Shown here: in pieces, positions 1-7,931 of the stretch
Layout: each line of letters opens with the position of its first letter
How positions within the stretch are numbered: the first letter of the stretch is position 1
Assembly (NCBI RefSeq): GCF_015694345.1
Contig: NZ_JADQDC010000015.1
Coordinates: 1-64,000, forward strand
Direction: 5' to 3'
Origin: Novosphingobium jiangmenense
GTDB taxonomy: Bacteria > Pseudomonadota > Alphaproteobacteria > Sphingomonadales > Sphingomonadaceae
DNA: 64,000 bases
Translations under genes and position numbers: made by a program
Notes under the pieces: generated by a model
Seen by the model: only the letters and a program-made list of their open reading frames with translations
What the model was told of the DNA's origin: nothing
Database searches by the model: none

Positions 1-93
1 TACCGTTCCGTCACAGGCACTGCACGCCTCTCTGGCCAGTCCGCACTCAGCGCAATCCGCGATCTCGTCGATGGACGCTTCGCCGTCGCTTGA
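1..93 (+). CDS. C-terminal end of an unidentified protein (cut by window edge)
   Basis: An open frame runs in from the window edge for 30 codons and stops at TGA 91-93, ending in the residues DLVDGRFAVA. Its GC-rich composition is like the core chromosome and unlike the AT-rich DNA that begins about 20 bases later. I do not recognise the family from this short tail. It shows that the base-composition junction lies at or just after this stop codon. Confidence 0.4.
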   Translation, partial: YRSVTGTARLSGQSALSAIRDLVDGRFAVA

Positions 94-1026
94 TCGGCAT
101 CAGTGCCAACCACCTGAGCAGTTACCTTTTTCCAGCAGCTGATACAGAGCAACTCGAATACATTAAAAAAGTAATTGATGAATGTGACTATTATATCTTG
201 ATAATGGGTGGTCGTTATGGCTCTTTAGACGAAGAAGGCGTCAGCTTTACAGAGAGAGAATACGATTATGCAGTTGATACTGGAAAAGTAGTTCTCGCAT
301 TTCCGCATGGAGATTTGACGTCTCTTCCCATCTCAAAGAGTGACACTGGAGATCGGATGCAGCGCAACCTCACTGATTTTCGGACAAAGGTGATGACTGG
401 TCGGTTAGTCCGTGAATGGAGTACCCGCGAGCAATTAGAATCTTTAGTCGTGAAGGCAATTGTCCGAGCGACCGCAGATTACCCTGCCGTTGGATGGGTT
501 AGAGGGGATACGGCAGCCAGCGAAACATTGCTTCAGCAGATTAATGATCTGAGGAATGATAACGAGAGCTTGAAAGATAAGCTAAATCGAGCCCTGAATG
601 CAAACAAGCCATCGCTAACGAACTTAGCAGGCTTCAATGACGTGGTAAGATTAAACTTTTACCGTAAGCCTTACAGAGGCGGCCAGCAAATTCGTGAAGA
701 TAAGTCTTTTTCATTTTCTTGGAGTATGATCTTTGTGGCGGTTGCGGTAAATATAGGAGCCTCAAAATCAACCGGGCTAATAGGATCTTTCATTGACAAA
801 TATAGAAAAAAACCGAGACAAATCAGAAATTACTTATACGCTTATTGATCATGATGCAGCTATAGTTAAGACCCAACTTTCAGCATTGGGATTGATAAAC
901 GTATTTGTTTCGCAAACGGTCAACAATGGTGGGCTTCACGAGTTTATGACGCTCACCGAGTTGGGAAAGCAAAAATTGACCGAGATACTTGCAGTCAGGA
1001 AAGCTGATGTTGATCCTCTACCATAA
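90..1026 (+). pseudogene. Decayed DUF4062-domain gene (5' truncated and frameshifted)
   Basis: The first frame (90-848) carries the hallmark DUF4062 stretch with IDECDYYILIMGGRYGS and FTEREYDYAV, a domain found in uncharacterised, often defence- or island-associated proteins. The domain normally starts about 40 residues earlier with a VSST-type strand, which is missing here, so the 5' end looks lost. The frame fails after a run of seven A (806-812). The +1 frame then continues with IVKTQLSALGLINV and a winged-helix-like tail up to TAA at 1024-1026, which matches the usual C-terminal part of these proteins. Removing one A joins the two frames. The region is much more AT-rich than its neighbours, which suggests acquisition by transfer. 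A sequencing error in the A run could mimic the frameshift, but not the missing 5' end. Confidence 0.7.
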
Positions 1027-1285
1027 AGCGAGTGACGCTTTGGCTCCATGTTCTTTTGCTTAATCCTGCACCCACCACCCCCATTTTCCTTGCTTTTCCC
1101 GCCCCATGCGCCTATGCGCCGCCGGTCCGTGACGGCCTTGGCCCGATCGGATGCCTTCGGCAGCATTCGGCTCCGGGGGCGGTTCGGCCCTTTTTGGCCC
1201 ACGGCCCGCATGGGGCGGTACGTGGAGGAAAGACCGGCGGAAACAACCGCCTGGCCGGAATACCTAGAAACAGGAAGCTTGGATA
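1027..1285. other. Intergenic region between the DUF4062 remnant and rpsA
   Basis: About 260 bases return to high GC. Short open frames exist on both strands, but none has a ribosome binding site or a recognisable product. The last 20 bases hold the rpsA ribosome binding site (AGGAAG, 8 bases before the ATG). I see no clear promoter. In related genomes cmk usually lies upstream of rpsA; it is absent here. Confidence 0.4.
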
Positions 1286-2992
1286 ATGGCTACCAACCCG
1301 TCGCGCGACGATTTCGCCGCGCTGCTTGACGAATCGCTTGGCGGAGCCGCCAACGGTGGCTTCGAAGGCCGCGTCGTCAAGGGCACCATCACCGCCATCG
1401 AAAACGACAAGGCCGTCATCGACGTGGGCCTGAAGAGCGAGGGCCGCGTTGCCCTGCGCGAATTCGCCGCCCCCGGCCAGGCGCACGGCCTCAAGGTCGG
1501 CGACGAAGTCGAAGTTTACGTCGACCGCGTCGAGAACGCTGACGGCGAAGCAATGCTCAGCCGCGACCGCGCCCGCCGCGAAGCCGCCTGGGACAAGCTC
1601 GAAAACGAATTCGGCGAAGGCAAGCGCGTTGAAGGCGTGATCTTCGGCCGCGTGAAGGGCGGCTTCACTGTCGACCTCGACGGCGCCGTTGCCTTCCTCC
1701 CCGGCTCGCAGGTAGACATCCGCCCGGTCCGCGACGTGACCCCGCTGATGGACATGCCGCAGCCGTTCCAGATCCTCAAGATGGACCGCCGCCGCGGCAA
1801 CATCGTCGTCTCGCGCCGTGCGGTGCTGGAAGAAACCCGCGCCGAACAGCGCTCGGGCCTGATCCAGAACCTCAAGGAAGGCCAGATCATCGACGGCGTC
1901 GTCAAGAACATCACCGACTACGGTGCGTTCGTGGACCTCGGCGGCATCGACGGCCTGCTCCATGTCACCGACATGAGCTACAAGCGCGTCAACCACCCGT
2001 CGGAAGTCATCGCCATCGGCGATACCGTCAAGGTGCAGATCATCCGCATCAACCAGGATACGCAGCGCATCAGCCTCGGCATGAAGCAGCTTGAAAGCGA
2101 TCCGTGGGATGGCGTTGCCGCCAAGTACCCGGTCGGTGCGAAGCTCTCGGGCACCGTCACCAACATCACCGAATACGGTGCGTTCGTGGAACTCGAAGCC
2201 GGCATCGAAGGCCTCGTCCACGTTTCGGAAATGTCCTGGACCAAGAAGAACGTCCACCCCGGCAAGATCGTCTCGACCTCGCAGGAAGTCGACGTGCTGG
2301 TTCTGGAAGTCGACAGCGACAAGCGCCGCATCAGCCTCGGCCTCAAGCAGGCCCAGCAGAACCCGTGGGAAGCCTTTGCCGAGAAGCACCCGGTCGGTTC
2401 GACCGTGGAAGGCGAAGTCAAGAACGCGACCGAATTCGGCCTGTTCATCGGCCTCGATGGCGACGTCGACGGCATGGTCCACATGTCGGACATCGCTTGG
2501 GGCATCTCGGGCGAAGACGCGCTGGCTCTGCACCGCAAGGGCGAGCAGGTCTCGGCCGTGGTTCTCGACGTCGATGTCGAGAAGGAACGCATCAGCCTCG
2601 GCATGAAGCAGCTTGAAAAGGGCGCTCCGGCTGCTGGTGGCACCTCGGCTGCTGCTGCTGGTTCGCTGCGTCGCGGCGAAGTCGTCACCGTCACCGTTCT
2701 CGAAGTCCGCGATGGCGGCCTCGAAGTGCAGGCTGGCGAAGACGGCGCAACCGGCTTCATCAAGCGCTCGGATCTCGGCCGCGACCGCGACGAACAGCGT
2801 CCGGACCGCTTCCAGGTCGGCCAAAAGCTCGACGCCATGGTCACCGGCTTCGATCGTTCGAAGAAGCCGAACTTCTCGGTCAAGGCCCGTCAGCTGGCCG
2901 AAGAGAAGGAAGCCGTGGAACAGTACGGCTCGTCGGATGCCGGCGCTTCGCTGGGCGACATCCTCGGCGCCGCTCTGAAGGCGAAGCAGTAA
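1286..2992 (+). CDS. rpsA: 30S ribosomal protein S1
   Basis: A 568-residue protein (E. coli S1 has 557) built from successive S1 OB-fold repeats. Several of them carry the typical GAFVDLGGIDGLLHVTDMSY and GAFVELEAGIEGLVHVSEMSW strands, and the linkers end in RISLGMKQLE. S1 binds mRNA on the 30S subunit and helps unfold and position leaders for initiation. The ATG at 1286 is preceded by AGGAAG. A strong hairpin terminator follows at 3038-3067, so this gene is probably transcribed alone or as the last gene of its unit. The start fits the usual N-terminus beginning MATNPSRDDFAALL. Confidence 0.98.
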   Translation: MATNPSRDDFAALLDESLGGAANGGFEGRVVKGTITAIENDKAVIDVGLKSEGRVALREFAAPGQAHGLKVGDEVEVYVDRVENADGEAMLSRDRARREAAWDKLENEFGEGKRVEGVIFGRVKGGFTVDLDGAVAFLPGSQVDIRPVRDVTPLMDMPQPFQILKMDRRRGNIVVSRRAVLEETRAEQRSGLIQNLKEGQIIDGVVKNITDYGAFVDLGGIDGLLHVTDMSYKRVNHPSEVIAIGDTVKVQIIRINQDTQRISLGMKQLESDPWDGVAAKYPVGAKLSGTVTNITEYGAFVELEAGIEGLVHVSEMSWTKKNVHPGKIVSTSQEVDVLVLEVDSDKRRISLGLKQAQQNPWEAFAEKHPVGSTVEGEVKNATEFGLFIGLDGDVDGMVHMSDIAWGISGEDALALHRKGEQVSAVVLDVDVEKERISLGMKQLEKGAPAAGGTSAAAAGSLRRGEVVTVTVLEVRDGGLEVQAGEDGATGFIKRSDLGRDRDEQRPDRFQVGQKLDAMVTGFDRSKKPNFSVKARQLAEEKEAVEQYGSSDAGASLGDILGAALKAKQ

Positions 2993-3037
2993 GCTTCACC
3001 GCCTTCAAGGCACTGAACAAAGCTCTGAACAAGCTGG

Positions 3038-3067
3038 GCCCGTCCGGAGAAATCCGGGCGGGCTTTT
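3038..3067 (+). terminator. Rho-independent terminator of rpsA
   Basis: An 11-bp stem (GCCCGTCCGGA with TCCGGGCGGGC, one G-U pair) closes a GAAA tetraloop and is followed by TTTTGCTTT. It lies 46 bases after the rpsA stop codon. Confidence 0.9.
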
Positions 3068-3100
3068 GCTTTGTCCGGAAGGCGGCGCTAAGCTGCAGCC

Positions 3101-3865
3101 ATGACGCTACAGATCCACCAGTTCCCCTGCCTGTCCGACAACTACGGCTTCCTCGTCCACGATCCCTCCAGCGGCGAAACCGCCTGCATCGACACGCCCG
3201 ATGCCGATGCCTACCTGCGCGAAGCGGAAGCCAAGGGCTGGCGCATCACCCAGATCTGGAACACCCACTGGCACCCCGACCACGCGGGCGGGAACGAGGC
3301 GATCAAGGCAGCAACCGGCTGCACCGTGATCGCGCCCGAGGACGACGCCGGCAAGATCGCCGCGGTCGACCGCACCGTAGGCCAGGGCGATACCGTCCAG
3401 CTCGGCAGCTTTGCGGCCTCGGTCATCGACGTCGGCGGCCACACCATGGGCCACTGCGCCTATCACCTGCCCGCCGCGTCAGTAGCCTTCGTCGGCGACG
3501 CACTGTTTCCGCTGGGCTGCGGCCGCATGTTCGAAGGCACCCCGCCGCAATTCTGGGCCAGCCTCCTGCGCCTCAAGGCGCTGCCCGCGGAAACGACGCT
3601 CTACAGCGCGCACGAGTACACCCAGTCCAACGCCCGCTTCGCCCTCTTCGCCGATCCGGACAACGCGGCGCTCGGCGCCTATTCGCAGAACGTCGACGAG
3701 AAGCGCCAGCGCGGCGAATGGACCGTGCCCACCACCCTCGCCTCCGAGCTCGCCGCAAATCCCTTCCTGCGTGCCGACGATGCCGACATGGCCGCGCGCT
3801 GGGGCGGAACCACGCCGGAAGAGACATTTGCCGCCCTGCGCAGGGCCAAGGACACTTTCCGCTGA
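3101..3865 (+). CDS. gloB: Hydroxyacylglutathione hydrolase (glyoxalase II)
   Basis: A metallo-beta-lactamase-fold hydrolase of 254 residues, the normal length for GloB. The metal-binding signature THWHPDH places H56, H58, D60 and H61. Further metal ligands are expected at GGHTMGH (about 110-116) and in the FVGDALF strand (about 129-135). A substrate-binding YSAHEYT segment follows. It hydrolyses S-lactoylglutathione to lactate and glutathione, the second step of methylglyoxal detoxification in the cytosol. It starts 33 bases after the rpsA terminator and is followed after 39 bases by a LacI-type regulator on the same strand, with no sign that the two are functionally linked. Confidence 0.95.
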   Translation: MTLQIHQFPCLSDNYGFLVHDPSSGETACIDTPDADAYLREAEAKGWRITQIWNTHWHPDHAGGNEAIKAATGCTVIAPEDDAGKIAAVDRTVGQGDTVQLGSFAASVIDVGGHTMGHCAYHLPAASVAFVGDALFPLGCGRMFEGTPPQFWASLLRLKALPAETTLYSAHEYTQSNARFALFADPDNAALGAYSQNVDEKRQRGEWTVPTTLASELAANPFLRADDADMAARWGGTTPEETFAALRRAKDTFR

Positions 3866-3904
3866 CGCCGATCCTGCTAAAGCGACAGTTGACTTGGGGG
3901 TAAC

Positions 3905-4933
3905 ATGGCCGGCGAGAGAAAGATCATCCGCGTAACGTCGTTCGACGTGGCCGAGGCGGCAGGCGTCAGCCAGTCGACCGTCAGCCGTGCGCTCGCCGGT
4001 GACACCTCGATCAGTGAACCCACCCGCCAGCGCGTGATGGAAGCCGCCCGCCGCCTGAACTACCAGGTCGACGAGAACGCCGCCCGCCTGCGCCGGGGCC
4101 GCACCGGAACACTGGCCGTCGTGATGATCTGTCGCGAGGCGCAGGACCGCAAGGACATCAACCCGTTCTACTTCTCGCTGCTCGGCTCCACCTGCGCCGC
4201 CGCCTCGGCCAAGGGCTACGAAACCCTCGTCTCGTTCCAGGATGCACCGGAAAACTTCTGGGGCCACTTCCAGGAGCGCCGCAAGGCCGACGGCATGATC
4301 GTCATAGGCACGACCACCAACACCAAGGCCTGGGACTATTTCCGCGACATGCCGGAAGGCACGCACTGGACCTGCTGGGGCTCGCCCGACAACGACATGC
4401 CATGGGTGCGCAGCGACAACCTTTCGGGCGCAACGCTGGCCACCCGGCACCTGCTGGTGCGCGGCTACCGCCAGATCGTGTGCATCGGCTCGGCCACCTC
4501 GCCCCAGCGCCAGTTTCAGGAGCGCTACGAGGGTTACGCCGAGGCCATGCGCTCAGCCGGGCTGGAACCGGTCCTGCAACAAGTCGAAAGCGGCCTCGCG
4601 CGCGAAGAACAGGGGCGCCGCGCCGCTATTGCCCTGGCCGAGAGCGGCACGCCATTCGACGCCATCTTCGCCGTCTGCGACGACATGGCCTTGGGCGCAC
4701 TCAAGGAACTGACCGCGCGCGGTTACTCGATCCCCGACAAGGTCGGCATCATCGGCTTCGACGGCATCCGCGCCGGAGCCTGGTCCACCCCGCCCCTCAC
4801 CTCGATCGAACCGGACTTCCAGATGGCCGGCACCCTGCTGGTCGAACAGTTGCTGGCGAAGATCAACGGGACGGAAGGTTCCGGGCGTCGCGTGCCGGTG
4901 CGGTTGGTGATCAGGGGCTCCACGCGGGCGTGA
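3905..4933 (+). CDS. LacI-family transcriptional regulator
   Basis: A 342-residue repressor-type protein. Residues 10-32 form the LacI helix-turn-helix (VTSFDVAEAAGVSQSTVSRAL), with the hinge helix near 50-60. The rest is a periplasmic-binding-protein-like sensor domain ending in the usual GFDGIRAGAWSTPPLTSIEPD strand around residues 270-300. Its ligand and target operon cannot be read from the window because no sugar catabolic or transport genes adjoin it. The ATG at 3905 follows GGGGG. The stop codon overlaps a possible microprotein start (GTGA at 4930-4933). Confidence 0.93.
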   Translation: MAGERKIIRVTSFDVAEAAGVSQSTVSRALAGDTSISEPTRQRVMEAARRLNYQVDENAARLRRGRTGTLAVVMICREAQDRKDINPFYFSLLGSTCAAASAKGYETLVSFQDAPENFWGHFQERRKADGMIVIGTTTNTKAWDYFRDMPEGTHWTCWGSPDNDMPWVRSDNLSGATLATRHLLVRGYRQIVCIGSATSPQRQFQERYEGYAEAMRSAGLEPVLQQVESGLAREEQGRRAAIALAESGTPFDAIFAVCDDMALGALKELTARGYSIPDKVGIIGFDGIRAGAWSTPPLTSIEPDFQMAGTLLVEQLLAKINGTEGSGRRVPVRLVIRGSTRA

Positions 4934-5046
4934 GGTGGGATCGACAGGATTCCAAAGACGCACTCACACTTGCAGGCATCGTCTTCGCATTGCTCGCATT
5001 ACCACTGCTGGGCGCCTTGCTCTTCGCGTTTAATCCAAGCCATTGA
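4930..5046 (+). CDS. Possible single-helix membrane microprotein (38 residues)
   Basis: A GTG that overlaps the LacI-family stop codon (GTGA) opens a short frame. Most of it is one hydrophobic segment ([20 protein letters not shown]) followed by FNPSH and a stop. The overlap would allow translational coupling. No clear ribosome binding site precedes it, and the frame also runs open through part of the upstream gene, so it may be chance. I do not recognise a family. Confidence 0.3.
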   Translation: MRWDRQDSKDALTLAGIVFALLALPLLGALLFAFNPSH

Positions 5047-5053
5047 CGTGCCG

Positions 5054-5082
5054 TTGCAGCTTCGGACGCAATGTATTATATC
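5054..5082 (+). promoter_or_regulatory. Sigma70-like promoter of parDE
   Basis: TTGCAG (5054-5059) and TATATC (5077-5082) are separated by exactly 17 bases, directly upstream of the antitoxin gene. The surrounding DNA is locally AT-rich. Confidence 0.5.
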
Positions 5083-5111
5083 TTGGTACACCCCTAAAAG
5101 TGGATACCAAG
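5082..5111. promoter_or_regulatory. Inverted repeat, probable ParD operator
   Basis: Perfect 7-base arms CTTGGTA (5082-5088) and TACCAAG (5105-5111) flank a 16-base centre, and the right arm ends immediately before the parD ATG. It overlaps the end of the -10 element. ParD antitoxins of the ribbon-helix-helix class bind such palindromes to repress their own operon. Placement fits autoregulation, but binding is inferred. Confidence 0.5.
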
Positions 5112-5360
5112 ATGCCCCGGAATACCTCCGTCACCCTCAGCGAACATTTCACGGACTTCATCTCCGCTCAGGTCGAAACCGGGCGTTACGGCTCGGCCAG
5201 CGAAGTTGTCCGGGCAGGCCTCAGGCTGCTCGAGGACCACGAGAGGAAGGTGGCCGCGCTCGAGCAGGCACTGATCGAAGGCGAAGAATCCGGAGAGCCG
5301 CAACCGTTCGATTTTGACGAATTCAAGGCAAGAAAGCGGCGTGAGTTTGAGGCGCGATGA
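5112..5360 (+). CDS. parD: ParD-type antitoxin (ribbon-helix-helix)
   Basis: An 82-residue protein that opens with a short beta strand ([14 protein letters not shown]) and two helices typical of the CopG/ParD fold ([21 protein letters not shown]), then an acidic tail that would wrap the toxin. It is expected to neutralise the downstream ParE toxin and repress the operon through its N-terminal fold. The ATG at 5112 was chosen because the conserved domain starts there; an earlier in-frame codon at 5043 would add an unrelated 23-residue head and would run through the promoter. No clear Shine-Dalgarno precedes it. Its end overlaps parE by 4 bases. Confidence 0.88.
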   Translation: MPRNTSVTLSEHFTDFISAQVETGRYGSASEVVRAGLRLLEDHERKVAALEQALIEGEESGEPQPFDFDEFKARKRREFEAR

Positions 5361-5641
5361 AGGCGCTCAGGTTTACACCTGCAGCCTACGCGGACATTGA
5401 CAGGATCTGGGACTATACCGCCGATCTTTGGGGAATAGACCAAGCCGAAAGCTACACCGACGATATCCAGAAGGTTTGTGAAGACATCGCCCATGGTGTC
5501 AAAATCGGTAGGCCCAGCACCCGCCGTTCCGTCTTCAAGCAACGGAGTGGCGCTCATTTCATCTACTACCGCATGACGACTGGCAGCGTCGAAATCATCC
5601 GCATCCTGCACGGAAAGCAGGATGTCGAGCGCCATCTCTAG
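5357..5641 (+). CDS. parE: ParE-type toxin (RelE/ParE superfamily)
   Basis: A 94-residue basic protein with the RelE/ParE pattern: an N-terminal [18 protein letters not shown] helix start, a central [17 protein letters not shown] strand pair, and the ending [17 protein letters not shown], where the IxRILHxxxD motif is the family signature. ParE toxins poison DNA gyrase; this activity is inferred from family. The start codon overlaps the antitoxin stop (ATGA), so translation is coupled and toxin should not be made without antitoxin. The pair lies between unrelated housekeeping genes. Confidence 0.88.
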   Translation: MKALRFTPAAYADIDRIWDYTADLWGIDQAESYTDDIQKVCEDIAHGVKIGRPSTRRSVFKQRSGAHFIYYRMTTGSVEIIRILHGKQDVERHL

Positions 5642-5646
5642 CACAA

Positions 5647-5685
5647 ACAAAAACCCCTCCCGGATCGCACCGGAAGGGGTCTTCG
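5647..5685 (-). terminator. Terminator of the ATP synthase Fo operon
   Basis: ACCCCTcCCGG and CCGGaAGGGGT form a stem with one mismatch and a 6-base loop. On the minus strand it is followed by TTTTTGTTTG, so it ends the atp transcript. It may also stop parDE transcription from the other side. Confidence 0.8.
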
Positions 5686-5718
5686 TGTTCTGTAAGCCCT
5701 GAAGCGACTAGAAGCCGA

Positions 5719-6273
5719 TCAGTTCACAAGCCCGGCGATTGCGCCATCCACCAGCGCCTTGTCAGCACCGGCAGAGTGGTTCTTCGCGATCAGGTCGCGC
5801 GCGGCGGCAGTAGCAGCCTCGGCAGCCTTGGCGCGCAGGTCGTCGACCGCAGCGCGCTCGGCAGCGGCGATCTTGTCCGACGCCATCTTCTCGCGGCGGG
5901 CGATGACGGCGGCGGTGTCCGCCTCGGCCTTGGCGACGATGGCAGCGGCTTCGCTCTTGGCGTGCTCGACCATGGCTGCCGCGTCCTTTTCGGCGTTGGC
6001 GATCTTGGCCGCGTACTCGGCACGCAGCTTCTCGGCTTCGGCGCGGAGCACCTTGGCTTCATCGAGCTGCTTGCGGATCGCATCGATCTGCTTGTCGAGA
6101 CCGCCGACGATCGCGCCGGGGACCTTCTTCGAGACCAGGATCGCGAAGAAGATGGCCATCGACAGGGCGACCCATGCACCGGGCCCGAGGCCGAGTGCCG
6201 AAGGTTCGACGTGGTGTTCGCCGCCAGCAGCTTCGTGCTCGACGACAGCGGTCGTCTCTACAGCGTTAGCCAT
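5719..6273 (-). CDS. atpF: ATP synthase Fo subunit b
   Basis: A 184-residue protein with one N-terminal membrane helix (about 30-48, WVALSMAIFFAILV) followed by a long, charged, Ala/Glu/Lys-rich coiled coil. This is the peripheral-stalk architecture that links Fo to F1. As the second of two b-like genes after the c subunit, it corresponds to the true b subunit of the b/b' pair found in alphaproteobacteria and phototrophs. Its start overlaps the end of the b' gene by 8 bases. It is the last gene of the operon, before a terminator. The F1 genes are not in the window, consistent with the split Fo and F1 operons of alphaproteobacteria. Confidence 0.93.
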   Translation of the reverse strand: MANAVETTAVVEHEAAGGEHHVEPSALGLGPGAWVALSMAIFFAILVSKKVPGAIVGGLDKQIDAIRKQLDEAKVLRAEAEKLRAEYAAKIANAEKDAAAMVEHAKSEAAAIVAKAEADTAAVIARREKMASDKIAAAERAAVDDLRAKAAEAATAAARDLIAKNHSAGADKALVDGAIAGLVN

Positions 6274-6760
6274 TTGCGAGAACTCCCTTCACGGCGGCCT
6301 GCGCTTCGGCAGCGGGGATCGACAGGCCGGCAAGGCGGCTTGCGATATCCTGCGCGGCTTCGGCGGCAACGCCTTCCACTTCACCCAGCGCGGCAGCGCG
6401 GGCAGCGGCAATGCGGGCTTCGGCAGCCGTCACGGTCTCGTCGATGCGAGCCGAGGCGGTAGCGAGCTTGGCGTCGGTGGCCTTGGCCGCGTCCGCCTTG
6501 GCAGCGGCGATCACGGCTTGGGCTTCGGCGCGTTGCTTGTTCGCCTGGACGCGCCATGCCTCTTCCTCGGCATCGGCGGCGGCCCGGGCGGCTTCGGCAG
6601 CGGCAAGGTCGTCGGCGATCTGCTTGTCGCGGCCGTCCATCGTGGAGACGACCTTGGGCAGCATGCCCCGGCCGATCACGAAGAAGACGATGCCGAAGAA
6701 CACCAGCAGCCAGAAGACCTGGCTGGAATAGGTGGTGGCAAGCTGTTCAATCTGAGGCAT
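6266..6760 (-). CDS. atpF2: ATP synthase Fo subunit b'
   Basis: A 164-residue b-type stalk subunit: short N-terminal tail, one membrane helix (about 13-31, SSQVFWLLVFFGIVFFVIG), the GRDKQIADDL segment where the coiled coil begins, then an Ala-rich helix. Position directly after the c subunit and low similarity to the neighbouring b gene identify it as b', which forms a heterodimeric stalk with b. Overlap with the next gene suggests coupled expression at a 1:1 ratio. Confidence 0.93.
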   Translation of the reverse strand: MPQIEQLATTYSSQVFWLLVFFGIVFFVIGRGMLPKVVSTMDGRDKQIADDLAAAEAARAAADAEEEAWRVQANKQRAEAQAVIAAAKADAAKATDAKLATASARIDETVTAAEARIAAARAAALGEVEGVAAEAAQDIASRLAGLSIPAAEAQAAVKGVLANG

Positions 6761-6834
6761 CGCGGGTGTCCGGGCGTCAGGCGGCCGGGGCGGACCCCGG
6801 CCAGCATTTCAACAATCAGTGAGCTTCGTTTGCC

Positions 6835-7062
6835 TCAGGCAACGAAGATCAGGATCATCGCGACGACGAACGAGAGCAGGCCCAGAAGTTCGGCGGCGGC
6901 GAAGCCGATGAACAGGCGGCCCTGCTGGCCGTCAGCGGCGCCGGGGTTGCGCAGCGCGCCTTCGAGGAACTTGGCAAACACGTTGCCCACGCCGAGCGAG
7001 GCGAGACCGGCGCCAACAGCGGCGAGACCAGCACCGAGCAGCTTTGCGCTTTCTGCGTCCAT
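6835..7062 (-). CDS. atpE: ATP synthase Fo subunit c
   Basis: A 75-residue hairpin of two membrane helices. The RNP loop (R38-N39-P40) joins them and the ion-binding carboxylate is E58 in FIGFAAAELLG. The c-ring rotates as protons bind and leave this residue. The ATG at 7062 is preceded by AAGGAG, a strong ribosome binding site fitting the high copy number needed for the ring. A longer open frame continues upstream in the same phase, but it is antisense noise over atpB. Confidence 0.96.
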   Translation of the reverse strand: MDAESAKLLGAGLAAVGAGLASLGVGNVFAKFLEGALRNPGAADGQQGRLFIGFAAAELLGLLSFVVAMILIFVA

Positions 7063-7109
7063 GTCAAAAACTCCTTTTATCAATTCCGTATGGGAAAATG
7101 TTGCGGGTA

Positions 7110-7892
7110 TCAGTGAAGGTTCTCGGCGTCGTTCAGGTAGACGCAGGTGAGCAGGGCAAAGACGTAAGCCTGAATGCCAGCCACCAGGAGTTCCAGCGCG
7201 CAGATGCCGATCATCAGCACGAAGCTGGGAACGGCGGCGAGGAAGAAGGTCCCCACCCCGGCATTGGTGCCGGAGATGACGAAGCCCGAGAGCACTTCGA
7301 GCAGCACGTGCCCGGCCATCATCGCCACGAAGAGACGCAGGCCAAGGCTGAACGGACGCACCATGAACGAGATCAGCTCGATCGGGAAAATGATCGGGAT
7401 CATCGGAACGGGCGTGCCGTGCGGCACGAACAGGGAGAAGAAGTGGAAGCCGTGCTTGGCAAAGCCGACGCCGAGCACGATGGCAAAGCTCATGATCGCG
7501 AGCACGCCGGTGACGGTGAAGTGGCTGGTGGCCGTGAACGGATGCACGCCGACCAGGGCCAGCGGCAGCAGGCCGAGCATGTTGGCGAACAGGATAAAGC
7601 CGAACAGCGAGAACACGTAAGGCAGGTACTTGCGCCCGGCCTTGCCGATATTCGCCTGAAGCAGGTTGTCGACGAAACCGGTCAGCCCTTCGACCGCCAT
7701 CTGCCAGCGGCCCGGAACCAGTTCGCGCTTGGCGCCACCGGCGACGAACACGAGCAGGACGACCGTGGTGATCGCCATCCACAGCGACGAGTTGGTGAAC
7801 GCGATATTGTAACCACCAATAGACCAGTGATCGGTCCCGAAAAGGGTCTCGATCGTGAACTGGTGAACCGGATCGACCTTGCCTTCGGCCAC
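7110..7892 (-). CDS. atpB: ATP synthase Fo subunit a
   Basis: A 260-residue membrane protein with five or six helices. The essential arginine is R186 in the FSLGLRLFVAMMAGH helix, which faces the c-ring and separates the two proton half-channels. The N-terminal VDPVHQFTIETLF segment is typical for the family. It lies between atpI and atpE in the standard Fo order I-a-c-b'-b, all on the minus strand. Confidence 0.96.
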   Translation of the reverse strand: MAEGKVDPVHQFTIETLFGTDHWSIGGYNIAFTNSSLWMAITTVVLLVFVAGGAKRELVPGRWQMAVEGLTGFVDNLLQANIGKAGRKYLPYVFSLFGFILFANMLGLLPLALVGVHPFTATSHFTVTGVLAIMSFAIVLGVGFAKHGFHFFSLFVPHGTPVPMIPIIFPIELISFMVRPFSLGLRLFVAMMAGHVLLEVLSGFVISGTNAGVGTFFLAAVPSFVLMIGICALELLVAGIQAYVFALLTCVYLNDAENLH

Positions 7893-7931
7893 GCGCTTAA
7901 CCCCGTATCACTCGAATACAACAACAGCGCC

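Noticed and set aside
798..820. Programmed frameshift at the A7 tract in the DUF4062 gene
   Set aside because: The gene also lacks its N-terminal part and shows no stimulatory structure I can identify, so decay or a sequencing error is simpler.
1027..1285. Short overlapping frames upstream of rpsA
   Set aside because: No ribosome binding sites or domains; they start inside GC-rich intergenic DNA and one overlaps the rpsA start.
1112..2824. A 570-codon open frame on the minus strand over rpsA
   Set aside because: Antisense to a certain S1 gene, no ribosome binding site, no domain, and repeats simply mirror the S1 repeats.
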